From Phyllobacterium lublinensis (lineage in GTDB: Bacteria; Pseudomonadota; Alphaproteobacteria; Rhizobiales; Rhizobiaceae), in NCBI RefSeq assembly GCF_020164435.1, contig NZ_JAIUDQ010000021.1, positions 19,944 to 83,943 on the forward strand: a stretch of 64,000 nucleotides of DNA. Reading direction: 5' to 3'. The notes beneath the pieces are model-generated. The model was not told the DNA's origin, did no database searches, and was given only the letters and a program-made list of their open reading frames with translations. Shown piece by piece: positions 35,862 through 44,453 of the stretch. Numbering within the stretch: position 1 is the first letter of the stretch; each line of letters opens with the position of its first letter. Both the position numbers and the translations under genes were made by a program.

Positions 35862-36031
35862 AGAAAGCTGGCGCAAATACGCATATGATCTTTGTGGCAA
35901 TGTCTCACGCCGGCACAAGCATGGCCGGTCACCAGGTCCCTTTAAGCGATATCACTCCAACCAAAGCCGGTATCTCAATTGAGACAACCGACTTTCGTTG
36001 AATTCTCTCTCCCGGGGGATTTTCCTACCGT

Positions 36032-36302
36032 TCCAATCTCAAATTCCTGGAGGGCACAGCCTACATTCTACGCTGTGCCGACGGCTCCTACTATGTCCGA
36101 TCGACGAAGCAGGAGATTGAAGCGCGGTTGTGGGACATAATGCCGGAATTTGCGATGGATACACAAATGTCGGCGGCCGGTCGAATTGGTCTTCACTGAA
36201 ACCTATGACCGCATGCTGGATGCGATATCGCGCGAACGACAGATCAAGGGATGGTCCCGCGTGAAGATCGCTCAAAGCGACTGGGGTGACCTGCCACGCG
36301 GT
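36032..36302 (+). pseudogene. GIY-YIG endonuclease family remnant, frameshifted
   Basis: Frame-by-frame reading of the 35862-36312 gap gives a decayed GIY-YIG domain protein of the short UvrC-like family. One frame reads GTAYILRCADGSYYVRSTK then EIEARLWD. A second gives the fragment GYTN. A third reads RRPVELVFTETYDRMLDAI then RERQIKGWSRVKIA. There is no start codon near the beginning, and two frame changes lie around 36140-36165. The Gly of the usual YVGST motif is Arg here. The rest of the gap is without features. Confidence 0.75.
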
Positions 36303-36312
36303 ACCAGCACCC

Positions 36313-37737
36313 TTACCCCTGCCAGATGCCTTCGCGGCGCAGATCATCCATAGTTCTCGAGATGCCCTCACGCAGGATTGTCACCATGTCATCGATCTGT
36401 TCCCGGGTAATCACCAGAGGCGGTGACATGACGCACATATTGATGAGCGGGCGGACGAGGAGGCCGAGTTCATGGCAATGCGCGTCGATGCGCATGCCGA
36501 CATTGGTATCCAGTTGCAGGGGGTTCCGGCTTTCATGGTCGGCAACGCATTCGACACAGGCCATGAGACCTATGCCGCGCACCTCCCCCACCAGCGGCAA
36601 GTCTTCAAGCTTTTTCAGCTGTTGCTGGAAATAGGGAGCGACGGACCTGGCATGGTCGAGGATGCCATCTTCGAGCAGGTCGAGATTGGCGAGAGCAACG
36701 GCGCAGCCGACGGGGTGACTGGTATAGGTCAGGCCGTGAGCATACATCGCCGTCGGATGGTTCGAACGCCGGAGCTCCTCCAGAAGCCGCTGCGAGACGA
36801 TCATGCCGCCAAGGGGGAAATAGCCGGAGGTGACACCCTTGGCAAAGGTGATGATATCGGGCTCGATGTCGAAAACCTCTTTCGATGCAAAGACGTGGCC
36901 AAGCCGGCCAAAGGCGGTGACCACTTCATCGGCTATGAAGAGGATATCGTTGTCGCGGCAGATCTTGTGGATTCTCGGCAGATAGTTCTCCGGTGGCACA
37001 ATGACGCCGCCCGAGGCCTGGACGGGTTCGCCAATGAAGGCGCCGATCCTGTCCGCCCCCACCCGGCTGACGGTTTCCTCGAACTCGGTCACGAGCATGT
37101 CGGAGAATGCGGCAAGGCTCATCGCGGCTGGCCGCCGGAACGGATCGGGCGATGAGAGCTTGATGACCAGTTCGTCGGCTCCGTCCATCCAGTCGCGATC
37201 CCGTGGGCGTCCGTTCAGTGATGCGGAAAGGTAGGTCGAACCGTGATAGGCGCCGCCGCGCGAAACGATGAGTTTCTTCTCGGGACGGCCGCGGGCATTG
37301 TTGAAGAACTGCATGAACCGAAGTGCACTTTCCACTGCGGTGGAGCCGCCAGTGGTGAAGAAAACATGGTTGAGGTCGCCCGGAGCATAGTCGGCAATGC
37401 GCTTGGCAAGAACGGCGGAAGGCTCGTTCATCGTATACCAGGGCGTATTGTAGGAGAGTTGCATGGCCTGGTCATACATGACGCGTGCAAGTTCCTCGCG
37501 GCGATGCCCGACATTGACGCACCACATGCCTGCAGGGCCGTCGATCAGGCGCTTGCCCTCACCATCGGTAATATAGATGCCCTCGCCCGCACCAATGAGC
37601 GACCGGGTCTCAGCTCCGATGTCGGCTGCGCAGGGCCATGGCTGCACCAGGTGGCGCCTGGCGATGTCAACCGCATCTTCGCCCGTCATTGCCGATCTCT
37701 CACCGGATGTCCGTACGATCTGTTTCACAGCAGCCAT
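36313..37737 (-). CDS. Class III PLP-dependent aminotransferase
   Basis: This 474-residue enzyme is of the omega-amino acid/polyamine aminotransferase type. Family motifs are GMWCVNVGHRREELA, FFTTGGSTAVESALRF, RGGAYHGSTYLSASL, the PLP Asp in ILFIADEVVTAFGRLG, the Schiff-base Lys in FAKGVTSGYFPLGG and HGLTYTSHPVGCAVALAN. The substrate is likely a diamine, omega-amino acid or amine breakdown product. ATG 37737 has GAGG close upstream; a GTG at 37779 would add 14 residues. It is divergent from the Pot-type permease operon, with operator site 2 between them. Confidence 0.9.
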   Translation of the reverse strand: MAAVKQIVRTSGERSAMTGEDAVDIARRHLVQPWPCAADIGAETRSLIGAGEGIYITDGEGKRLIDGPAGMWCVNVGHRREELARVMYDQAMQLSYNTPWYTMNEPSAVLAKRIADYAPGDLNHVFFTTGGSTAVESALRFMQFFNNARGRPEKKLIVSRGGAYHGSTYLSASLNGRPRDRDWMDGADELVIKLSSPDPFRRPAAMSLAAFSDMLVTEFEETVSRVGADRIGAFIGEPVQASGGVIVPPENYLPRIHKICRDNDILFIADEVVTAFGRLGHVFASKEVFDIEPDIITFAKGVTSGYFPLGGMIVSQRLLEELRRSNHPTAMYAHGLTYTSHPVGCAVALANLDLLEDGILDHARSVAPYFQQQLKKLEDLPLVGEVRGIGLMACVECVADHESRNPLQLDTNVGMRIDAHCHELGLLVRPLINMCVMSPPLVITREQIDDMVTILREGISRTMDDLRREGIWQG

Positions 37738-37813
37738 GTTCCCTCGCATATTTGCAATTTGTGGTGTTAATTTCTGCACAATTATCAGAAATCAATATGG
37801 TTTTTTCTGTATA

Positions 37814-37829
37814 TTGAATGTTCGTTCAA
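37814..37829. promoter_or_regulatory. BetI-like operator, site 2 (TTGAATGTTCGTTCAA)
   Basis: This near-perfect dyad lies in the 241-base gap between the aminotransferase and the divergent Pot-type transporter genes, so one site could control both. It fits TTGAAYRWWYRTTCAA at all positions, with a T to C change in one half relative to site 1. Confidence 0.72.
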
Positions 37830-37978
37830 TCAATATGTCAGAAATAGCACTTGATTTCAATCGTCAGATGGGCTCATGATGGAAGAAAGATGGCACAAGG
37901 GAACGTGCCGCGCCGACAGGACAATGGGAACAGCATGCTGGCAAATCTGATGGCAATTGGTTTGGTAGGACCGCTCCA

Positions 37979-38896
37979 ATGACGGTGCCTGCAGAAGGGA
38001 TCGTCGGACCAGCCCCCGTTCGACGCCAAAGAAATCCTGTTCTGCAATCGGAAGCCGCACGCGGTCTCAGTCTCATCAGCCCGACCTTGATCTATGCCGT
38101 GATCTTTCTGGTGGTGCCGATCCTGCTCGTGCTGGCGAACAGCTTCTGGACGCAGCACTATCTGGAAATCGACCGCACATTCACTCTGGAGAACTATCGC
38201 GTTGCACTGACAGACCCGATCTATCGCGACCTGTTGCTGCGTTCATTATGGATATCGCTGCTCGTCAGCTTCTTTACGGTGACCCTCGCCTATCCAATCG
38301 CTTACTTCATTTCCTTCCACGGAGGGGTGCACAAGGGGCTTTGGCTCTTCCTGATCACGATCCCGTTCTGGACCAGCTATCTGCTGCGCGTCATGTCGTG
38401 GAAGGTGATTCTCGGTTACAACGGTGTCCTCAACTCCACGCTGATGGGCCTTGGCTTGACCGATGGTCCTTCGGATGCATTCCTCTACAATACAACGGCG
38501 GTGGTCATCACGCTGACCCATGCCTGGGCGACTTTTGCAGTGTTGCCCATTTTCGTTTCGCTGGAGAAGATCGACCGCACACTGGTCGAAGCGGCCACCG
38601 ACCTTGGCGATGGGCCGCTGCGGCGGTTCCTCCGGATAACGTTGCCGCTCTCGGTGCCGGGGATAATCTCGGCGGTATTGATCGTCATGATCCCGACCGT
38701 CGGCGATTTCGTCACGCCGCGTCTGGTTGGCGGCAAGGACGGTGTCATGATCGCCAACGCCATTCAGGCGCAGTTCGGCAAGGCCGCAAACTGGCCGCTG
38801 GGTGCGGCACTGTCGGTGACGACGATGGCGGTCGTCACGGCAATGGCGGCATTCATCGTGGTCACGATCCGCATGGCAGCGAGGCGCGCACGATGA
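37979..38896 (+). CDS. Pot-type ABC permease (PotB-like)
   Basis: This inner-membrane permease (305 residues) is of the spermidine/putrescine importer class. It has six helices, the RSLWISLLVSFFTVTLAYPIAYFIS segment, PFWTSYLLRVMSWKVIL and the EAA loop EAATDLGDGPLRRFLRITLPLSVPGI, followed by IPTVGDFVTPRLVGG. It starts a three-gene operon (PotB-, PotC-, PotA-like) and is followed by the second permease with an ATGA overlap. The binding protein for this importer is encoded at 42259-43341 on the other strand. Confidence 0.93.
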   Translation: MTVPAEGIVGPAPVRRQRNPVLQSEAARGLSLISPTLIYAVIFLVVPILLVLANSFWTQHYLEIDRTFTLENYRVALTDPIYRDLLLRSLWISLLVSFFTVTLAYPIAYFISFHGGVHKGLWLFLITIPFWTSYLLRVMSWKVILGYNGVLNSTLMGLGLTDGPSDAFLYNTTAVVITLTHAWATFAVLPIFVSLEKIDRTLVEAATDLGDGPLRRFLRITLPLSVPGIISAVLIVMIPTVGDFVTPRLVGGKDGVMIANAIQAQFGKAANWPLGAALSVTTMAVVTAMAAFIVVTIRMAARRAR

Positions 38897-39714
38897 GGAT
38901 GCTGCGTCATATCCGACCCAACTGGTTGAAGAGCTATGCCTTCTTCTATGTCCTTTTCCTTTATTTGCCCGTGATCTTCCTCCCGATCTTCTCCTTCAAC
39001 ACGGCAGCGACACCGCGCTTCCCGCTGAGCGGGGTTACGCTCAAATGGTATGGCGACCTTGCCCGCACCCCGGCCCTGATCGACGCGGCCTGGAACAGCC
39101 TGCTCGTCGGCGTATCCGCGTCCATCCTCGCCACACTGTTCGGCATCTGTGCGGCGCGGGCCATCACACGCTATCGCTTTCCGGCACGGCGCAGCATCAA
39201 CGGGCTGCTGATGGCGCCACTCGTCCTGCCGGAAATCATCGTTGCGGTCTCGATGTTGCTGGTCATGCTGCAGCTCGGGCTTAGCCTGTCGCTGATCACG
39301 GTGGTGTTCGGCCATGTCCTGATCTGCATCCCCTATTCGCTGAGCGTCCTGACCTCTGGATTCGAGGGATTCGACCGGAGCCTCGAGGAGGCATCTGCCG
39401 ACCTTGGCGAAAGTGCCTTCGGAACCTTCCGCCGCGTCACCCTGCCGATGGTTTCGCCCGCGATCATCTCGAGCCTGCTGGTATCGTTCACGATCTCGCT
39501 TGACGAGTTCATCATGGCATTCTTTCTGACCGGAACCGATGCGACCCTGCCCGTCTATATCTGGGGCCAGCTGCGCTTTGCTGCCAAGCTGCCGGGCGTT
39601 CTGGCGCTCGGTACCCTGCTTCTGGCGGCATCCATCATCCTTTTGACAATCGCCGAAATCGTGCGTCGCCGTGCTGCCCGGCGCACGCAGAATATGGGAG
39701 GCGTCCTTGCCTGA
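38893..39714 (+). CDS. Pot-type ABC permease (PotC-like)
   Basis: This is the second permease of the importer (273 residues), with FLYLPVIFLPIFSFNTAATPRFPLSGVTLKWYG and the EAA loop EEASADLGESAFGTFRRVTLPMVSPAI typical of PotC. ATG 38893 overlaps the first permease stop; a much longer open frame upstream is in the permease gene's alternative frame and is not coding. The TTG start of the ATPase gene overlaps its end. Confidence 0.93.
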   Translation: MRMLRHIRPNWLKSYAFFYVLFLYLPVIFLPIFSFNTAATPRFPLSGVTLKWYGDLARTPALIDAAWNSLLVGVSASILATLFGICAARAITRYRFPARRSINGLLMAPLVLPEIIVAVSMLLVMLQLGLSLSLITVVFGHVLICIPYSLSVLTSGFEGFDRSLEEASADLGESAFGTFRRVTLPMVSPAIISSLLVSFTISLDEFIMAFFLTGTDATLPVYIWGQLRFAAKLPGVLALGTLLLAASIILLTIAEIVRRRAARRTQNMGGVLA

Positions 39715-40810
39715 TCGAACCATCGCAAACCGCTCCATGATCGAGATTTCGCGTGTGACGCGAAGCTATGGCTCCTTCAAGGCGCTTGACGAGACGTCCC
39801 TGACGATCCGCGAGGGTGAGTTTTTCTCGCTTCTGGGGCCATCCGGATGTGGAAAGACGACATTGCTGCGCATGATCGCCGGCTTCGACACACCGACAAG
39901 CGGCTCGATTTCCATTGACGGCCAGCCGATGGACGGGGTGCCGGCCAATCGCCGTCCGACCAATATGGTGTTCCAGAGCTACGCCATCTTTCCGCACCTG
40001 AATGTCGAACAGAATGTGTGCTACGGGCTGAAGCGGCTGCGGCTGGATGCGGCGGAGGAGAAGCGGCGCGTCGAAGAGGCGCTTGCCCAGGTCTCGCTTA
40101 CCGGCCTGGGTAAGCGCGGCGCCCTGGAACTGTCCGGCGGGCAGCGCCAGCGCGTGGCGCTGGCACGGGCGCTGGTGATGCGGCCAAAGGTGCTCCTGCT
40201 TGATGAGCCGCTTTCAGCGCTGGACAAGAAATTGCGCGAGCAGATGCAGGTCGAATTGCGGCGTCTGCAGCAGGCCGTCGGCATCACGTTCGTTCTTGTC
40301 ACGCACGACCAGTACGAGGCCCTGGCAATGTCGGATCGCATCGCCGTGATGTTTGGCGGCAGGATTGCTCAGGTCGCATCGCCGAAGGAAATCTACCAAC
40401 GGCCAGTCAATTGCCAGGTCGCCGACTTCCTCGGGGGCATGAATTTCGTGAAGGCGGAAATCGTCGAGGAAAACGGCGCGTCCATGACCCTCGACACCCC
40501 CGGCTTCGGCCGGGTCAGGACCGACAAGCCCGCCGCCTTCGTGCGCAATGGCCGGGCGGCGACGCTCGGAATCCGCCCGGAACGGCTTCGCGTTCTGTGG
40601 GACGATGCAACGGACGCGCATGAAGTTGCAGGCAAGGTGGTCGACCGGCATTACTTTGGCGAGATTACCCATCTCGTCATCGAAATCCCGGGTTTCGAAA
40701 AGCCGCTGTCGGTTACGGAGACCAACAATTTCGGCGCTGATGACATTCCGGTGGGAGCGTCCATACGCCTGGCCTACGACCCTGACGCGCTGGTCGCGCT
40801 CGCCGACTAG
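39707..40810 (+). CDS. Pot-type ABC ATP-binding protein (PotA-like)
   Basis: This ATPase (367 residues) has Walker A GPSGCGKTT, NMVFQSYAIFPHLNVEQNV, signature [15 protein letters not shown], Walker B VLLLDEPLSALD, H-loop LVTHDQYEALAMSDRIAVM and a C-terminal TOBE domain (about 280-367). The start TTG 39707 is preferred because GGGAGG lies five bases upstream, and it overlaps the permease stop; ATG 39737 is the alternative but lacks a ribosome-binding site. Confidence 0.92.
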   Translation: MPDRTIANRSMIEISRVTRSYGSFKALDETSLTIREGEFFSLLGPSGCGKTTLLRMIAGFDTPTSGSISIDGQPMDGVPANRRPTNMVFQSYAIFPHLNVEQNVCYGLKRLRLDAAEEKRRVEEALAQVSLTGLGKRGALELSGGQRQRVALARALVMRPKVLLLDEPLSALDKKLREQMQVELRRLQQAVGITFVLVTHDQYEALAMSDRIAVMFGGRIAQVASPKEIYQRPVNCQVADFLGGMNFVKAEIVEENGASMTLDTPGFGRVRTDKPAAFVRNGRAATLGIRPERLRVLWDDATDAHEVAGKVVDRHYFGEITHLVIEIPGFEKPLSVTETNNFGADDIPVGASIRLAYDPDALVALAD

Positions 40811-40843
40811 GTGGTGGATTGGAAACGCCATCCTGCGTGGTTC

Positions 40844-40870
40844 GTCCTTCGACAAGCTCAGGCTGAGGGA
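40844..40870. repeat. Dispersed REP-like repeat, copy 1
   Basis: CCTTCGACAAGCTCAGG, followed by CTGAGGGA, lies between the convergent PotA-like and amine oxidase genes. It recurs at 53692-53718 and, inverted, at 53785-53807. This is a known class of short intergenic palindromic repeat in alphaproteobacteria; no function is inferred here. Confidence 0.7.
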
Positions 40871-40981
40871 AGTAAGCTGATTGGAGGGCGTTAAATTCCG
40901 CAACAATAGCGATTATTGTGCAGCCAGAAATGCCCCTCATGGTGGGCTTGTAGAACCACGCATGGCGGTGATGCGGCATGT

Positions 40982-42262
40982 TTAGCGCGAGTACGATTCA
41001 AGCGCGGCAATAGCGCGGTTTGCGCCGATCCGCCCGGCGACGATTGCGCCTTCGACATAGCCCGGGAAGGATGGCGAGATTTCGGACGGAGCAAAGACAA
41101 TGCGCGGTGCGCCGCGGCGCAGTACCTCTTCGGCGTCCGTTGCGGACATGTCGGTGATGACGTCGGAATAGCCTCCCCCGCTCCATGGATCATCGGTCCA
41201 GTCGCGCACCAGCACGTCCAGCGGCTGCGCGGCTGCCGGACCGAGTGCCGCGGCCAGTTTGGCAAGGACGGCCTGCCTGATGCCTTCGGGTCCGAGGCGA
41301 TGCCACTCCATTGCGGTGCTGCCGGCGACAAACATGACGAGCGCCGGGTGACCATCATCATGGCTCGCATTGCAGACATAGATGCCGCGCGGGTCGAGCC
41401 ACATCGCACTGCCGTCGCTCCCCGATTGCTGCCAGAAGGCGTCGGCGTAGCGCAGCATCACCTTGATCACCAAGCCGCTCTGCCACGCCGCTAGTGCGCG
41501 GCCTGTTTCCGCCGCAAGGGGCGGGTTGAACGCAATCCTTGCTGCCATGACCGGGGGCACGGCGAGAATGACTTGCCGGGCCGCATGGATCGTGGTCGCC
41601 GTGCGCACCAGAACCGCCGCGGGCGTTGTCTCGATGCCTTTGACAGCGGCGTTGAGTACGACCGGCAGGGACCGGGCCATGTCGTCGGCAAGGGAAAACA
41701 TGGTCTCATGCAGGAAATACTGCAATTCTGAAACCTGGCTGGTGATGCGCCGGTCATTGCTGATCAGGTACCATATCGGCATGCGATCGGCAGGCTGGCA
41801 CCACAATCCCTCGATCATGCAGAGAAACATCTCTCTCGCCAGCGGATCCGCAGGCTGTTGTTCAACCCAGGAGCGGACCGACATCGACTCAAGAGCGGGA
41901 TCGTCCGGATCGGTGTGACGCATTTGCTGGCGCAGGGCGAACGATCCGGCAGAGCCCCTGCCGATGTCGCCGCTTTCATGCGGCAACACCACCGCGCGAC
42001 CGCGGGCGGGGGTTTCGACCAGGGTCTTCCCGTGCTTTCTTGCCAGCGCCATGACTTCAGGCATGTCGTCGCACAGGAACTGTCCCCCCGTGTCGAAGAA
42101 GCCGCCGAGGCTGTTTGCCGCCTCGACGCGTCCCCCTGCCCGGTCCTGTGCTTCCAGCACCACGAAATCGACGCCGGCTCGCTGCAACTCGGTCGCCGCC
42201 GACAGGCCGGCGAAGCCGGCACCAACGACGACGACGTCAACCGTCTTTGAAGCCTCGCTCAA
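40982..42262 (-). CDS. Flavin-containing amine oxidase family protein
   Basis: This 426-residue FAD enzyme is of the monoamine oxidase/protoporphyrinogen oxidase superfamily. It has the Rossmann motif VVVVGAGFAGLSAATELQRAGVDFVVLEAQDRAGGRV, a substrate-domain middle and the C-terminal FAD signature (WSGGGYSDV then APSEISPSFPGYVEGAIVAGRIGA). A role in oxidising an amine imported by the adjacent Pot-type system is likely. The start is TTG 42262, overlapping the binding-protein stop (TTGA); the GxGxxG motif begins at residue 14, so no later start is possible. Confidence 0.87.
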   Translation of the reverse strand: MSEASKTVDVVVVGAGFAGLSAATELQRAGVDFVVLEAQDRAGGRVEAANSLGGFFDTGGQFLCDDMPEVMALARKHGKTLVETPARGRAVVLPHESGDIGRGSAGSFALRQQMRHTDPDDPALESMSVRSWVEQQPADPLAREMFLCMIEGLWCQPADRMPIWYLISNDRRITSQVSELQYFLHETMFSLADDMARSLPVVLNAAVKGIETTPAAVLVRTATTIHAARQVILAVPPVMAARIAFNPPLAAETGRALAAWQSGLVIKVMLRYADAFWQQSGSDGSAMWLDPRGIYVCNASHDDGHPALVMFVAGSTAMEWHRLGPEGIRQAVLAKLAAALGPAAAQPLDVLVRDWTDDPWSGGGYSDVITDMSATDAEEVLRRGAPRIVFAPSEISPSFPGYVEGAIVAGRIGANRAIAALESYSR

Positions 42263-43341
42263 TAGCCGGCCTTGATCTTCTCGAACTCGGCAATCATCCT
42301 TGCTTTCAGTTCGTTCGGCAGCGGCGACTGGAACAGGGTATTCTCATTGGAATTCTCGCCCTTCGCGTAACCTTTTTCCTCGAGCAGCTTGGGATCGACC
42401 GATGCCATGCCCTTGACGTTCGCCGTGCCGTATCCCCAGTCATTGACCATGTAGGTGGCGATAGCCGGATCGTTGAGCGCATTGAGAAAATCATAGGCCT
42501 TTGCCTCGGAACCCGGGGCGTCCTTGAAACGCACATAGCCGCAGACCCAGGTGGAGACTCCTTCATCCGCGTCCGGGTTTCGCGCTGCGGGCGTGCCGGC
42601 CAGATTGAGCTGCGTCGCCGCATCGTTCCATGCCCAGGCCAGGTCGACTTCGCCGCCCCCCATGGCCTGCACGATTTCGGTCGTATCGGTCCAGTAAAGC
42701 CGGACGTTCTTGTGGACCTGCCGCAGGAAGTCGGAGGCCTGCTTGAACTGGTCATCGGTCATCTTGGTCCAGTCTTTCACGCCGATGACGAGGCTGGCGA
42801 GCGCATAGGCATCGTCGACGTTGTCACCGATGGATACCCGGTCCTTGAATTTTGGGTCGGCAAATGCCTTCAGCGACTGGACATCCTTGGCATCGACCTT
42901 TTCGCTATTATAGGTGAGCGAGGTATTGCCCCAGTCCCAGGGCAGGAACCATGCCTTGCCGTCAGCCGTGGTGGCGAGGTCCTTCATGGCCATGATCTCC
43001 GGCGAAAGGTCATTCCAGCCGGGAATCTTCGAGGTATCGAGCGGCTGCAGCAGGCCGGCATCACGCCATTTCGCCACGCTTTGCGAGCAGGGATGACCGA
43101 GATCAGCCTTGAAACCGGACCGGATCTTTTCGAAGGCCTCGTCCTCATCGCCGAAGAAGGCGAATGTCGGCGAGTCGCCGTTCTTTGCGACATAGGCGGG
43201 GTGGAACGACGGCTCCTCATAGCCTGCCCAATCGAAAACCGTCAGCTCGCTGTCCGCAGCGATGGCGATTGTCGCCACGGCCGCGGAGAAGGCAGCCGTG
43301 GCTGCAAGCAGGATGCCATAGCGTTGACCCGATATCTTCAT
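42259..43341 (-). CDS. Pot-type ABC importer binding protein (PotD-like)
   Basis: This periplasmic binding protein (360 residues) has a signal peptide (MKISGQRYGILLAATAAFSAAVATIAIAA) followed by a PotD-type mature start (LTVFDWAGYEEPSFHPAYV). Aromatic residues in WFLPWDWGNTSLTYN and DLAWAWNDAATQ may form a cation-binding pocket, as in polyamine and betaine binders. ATG 43341 has GGGGAA upstream. It is co-directional with the TetR regulator upstream (22-base gap) and the amine oxidase downstream (4-base overlap), so regulator, binding protein and oxidase form one transcript. Confidence 0.9.
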   Translation of the reverse strand: MKISGQRYGILLAATAAFSAAVATIAIAADSELTVFDWAGYEEPSFHPAYVAKNGDSPTFAFFGDEDEAFEKIRSGFKADLGHPCSQSVAKWRDAGLLQPLDTSKIPGWNDLSPEIMAMKDLATTADGKAWFLPWDWGNTSLTYNSEKVDAKDVQSLKAFADPKFKDRVSIGDNVDDAYALASLVIGVKDWTKMTDDQFKQASDFLRQVHKNVRLYWTDTTEIVQAMGGGEVDLAWAWNDAATQLNLAGTPAARNPDADEGVSTWVCGYVRFKDAPGSEAKAYDFLNALNDPAIATYMVNDWGYGTANVKGMASVDPKLLEEKGYAKGENSNENTLFQSPLPNELKARMIAEFEKIKAGY

Positions 43342-43363
43342 AGGTTCGTTCCCCTGTTGTTGT

Positions 43364-44035
43364 TCATGCAGTCTTCTTCGTAAGCTGGCGTTCCCTTGAG
43401 AAATGCTTTGGAAAGACGGATGCGAGGTAGTCGCAGGCGGCAAAATGGGCGGACTCGCGCGTCACATCCTCGGTACCCATTAACAGGCGCAGCCACAGTC
43501 CTTCGAGCATGGAACTCAGGCCGAGCGCCGTTGCCGTGGCATCGAAATCATAGGCGCCGTCATCCTTGAGCTTGCGGCAGATGTCGATGATCACGTTCTG
43601 GTAGTCCTCGTCACGCGCACCGCACAGCGCCTGGTAGGTCGGTCGCGACTTTGCCTCGCCCCAGAACGCGCACCAGGCGGCGAGCTTCCGCTTGTTGCAG
43701 ATGGCGCGGTCGAAGTCCGAGGCCACAACGCTGGCAAGCTGCTGCGCCGGATCATCGCCGCCCTTGGCCAGGGCATTGCGCCAATGGACGGCATATTCCT
43801 CGGACATGTACTGCAGCGTTGCTATGAGAAGCTTTTCCTTGCTCTCGAAATGGAAGTTGACGATGCCGCGCGACAGTCCGGCACCGTCCGCCACATCGGC
43901 CATGGTGGTTTCGGAGTAGCCGCGCCTGGCAAGCGAATCGATCGTGGCTTCGATCAGCTGCAGCTGTCTCGTCTCCTTGGACGCCTTGCGGCCGCGTTTC
44001 TCGGCGACCTTCTCCCTCGTCGGTGTGGCTTTCAT
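43364..44035 (-). CDS. BetI-like TetR-family regulator
   Basis: This 223-residue regulator has an N-terminal TetR HTH (about residues 20-66: QLIEATIDSLARRGYSETTMADVADGAGLSRGIVNFHFESKEKLLIATL). Its C-terminal domain resembles BetI: KLAAWCAFWGEAKSRPTYQ, the YQNVIIDICRKLKDDG stretch and ATALGLSSMLEGLWLRLLMG. BetI represses choline/betaine genes, so a quaternary amine ligand is plausible. ATG 44035 has GAGG upstream. Its own promoter gap carries operator site 3, and the same 16-mer precedes the other transcripts of the cluster. No betaine aldehyde or choline dehydrogenase gene is present, so it is not betI itself. Confidence 0.9.
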   Translation of the reverse strand: MKATPTREKVAEKRGRKASKETRQLQLIEATIDSLARRGYSETTMADVADGAGLSRGIVNFHFESKEKLLIATLQYMSEEYAVHWRNALAKGGDDPAQQLASVVASDFDRAICNKRKLAAWCAFWGEAKSRPTYQALCGARDEDYQNVIIDICRKLKDDGAYDFDATATALGLSSMLEGLWLRLLMGTEDVTRESAHFAACDYLASVFPKHFSRERQLTKKTA

Positions 44036-44231
44036 GCTTGACCTCTTCTGCCATGGTCCGGACTGCGATGCCCGTCCGGACTCGTCATCGCGATGAGTGA
44101 AGTGAATGCCATCAATGTCAAGCTCGGTCTGCATGGTTTTCAGTACCAACCAGTCCCAATTGCGCCGCGGGTTTCGGGCGCCTGATCTGTGCCAAGAATA
44201 ACCCACACCACATAAAACGCAATCATATTTG

Positions 44232-44247
44232 TTGAACATTCATTCAA
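44232..44247. promoter_or_regulatory. BetI-like operator, site 3 (TTGAACATTCATTCAA)
   Basis: This match to TTGAAYRWWYRTTCAA lies in the 418-base gap (44036-44453) between the divergent regulator and oxidoreductase operons. The outer TTGAA/TTCAA arms are perfect; the inner bases are less symmetric than in site 1. The remainder of the gap holds no supported gene. Confidence 0.68.
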
Positions 44248-44453
44248 TATGTGCTGGACAACCGCCGATTTCTCGTGTGAATTGGAGGAGAAGGGCATAG
44301 GACGGTAACGTGATGCGTTCTGCTGGTTCAGGGGACTGCGCCCGCATGAACCACCTGGGGCTCGCCACCTTTCCGTGGCTTGTCTCGAGGGCCAGGCAGA
44401 ACTGCGTCACACGTGCCGTCCGAGCCCTAGAACAAGGTGGAACGGATAAGCAT

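Noticed and set aside
38248..38892. Long 5' extension of the PotC-like permease frame.
   Set aside because: The region is the out-of-frame shadow of the PotB-like gene; the permease-type sequence begins at ATG 38893.
44310..44453. N-terminal extension of the first FAD oxidoreductase.
   Set aside because: The FAD-binding motif follows directly after ATG 44454, and the extension is unlike any family member; it is probably the leader.
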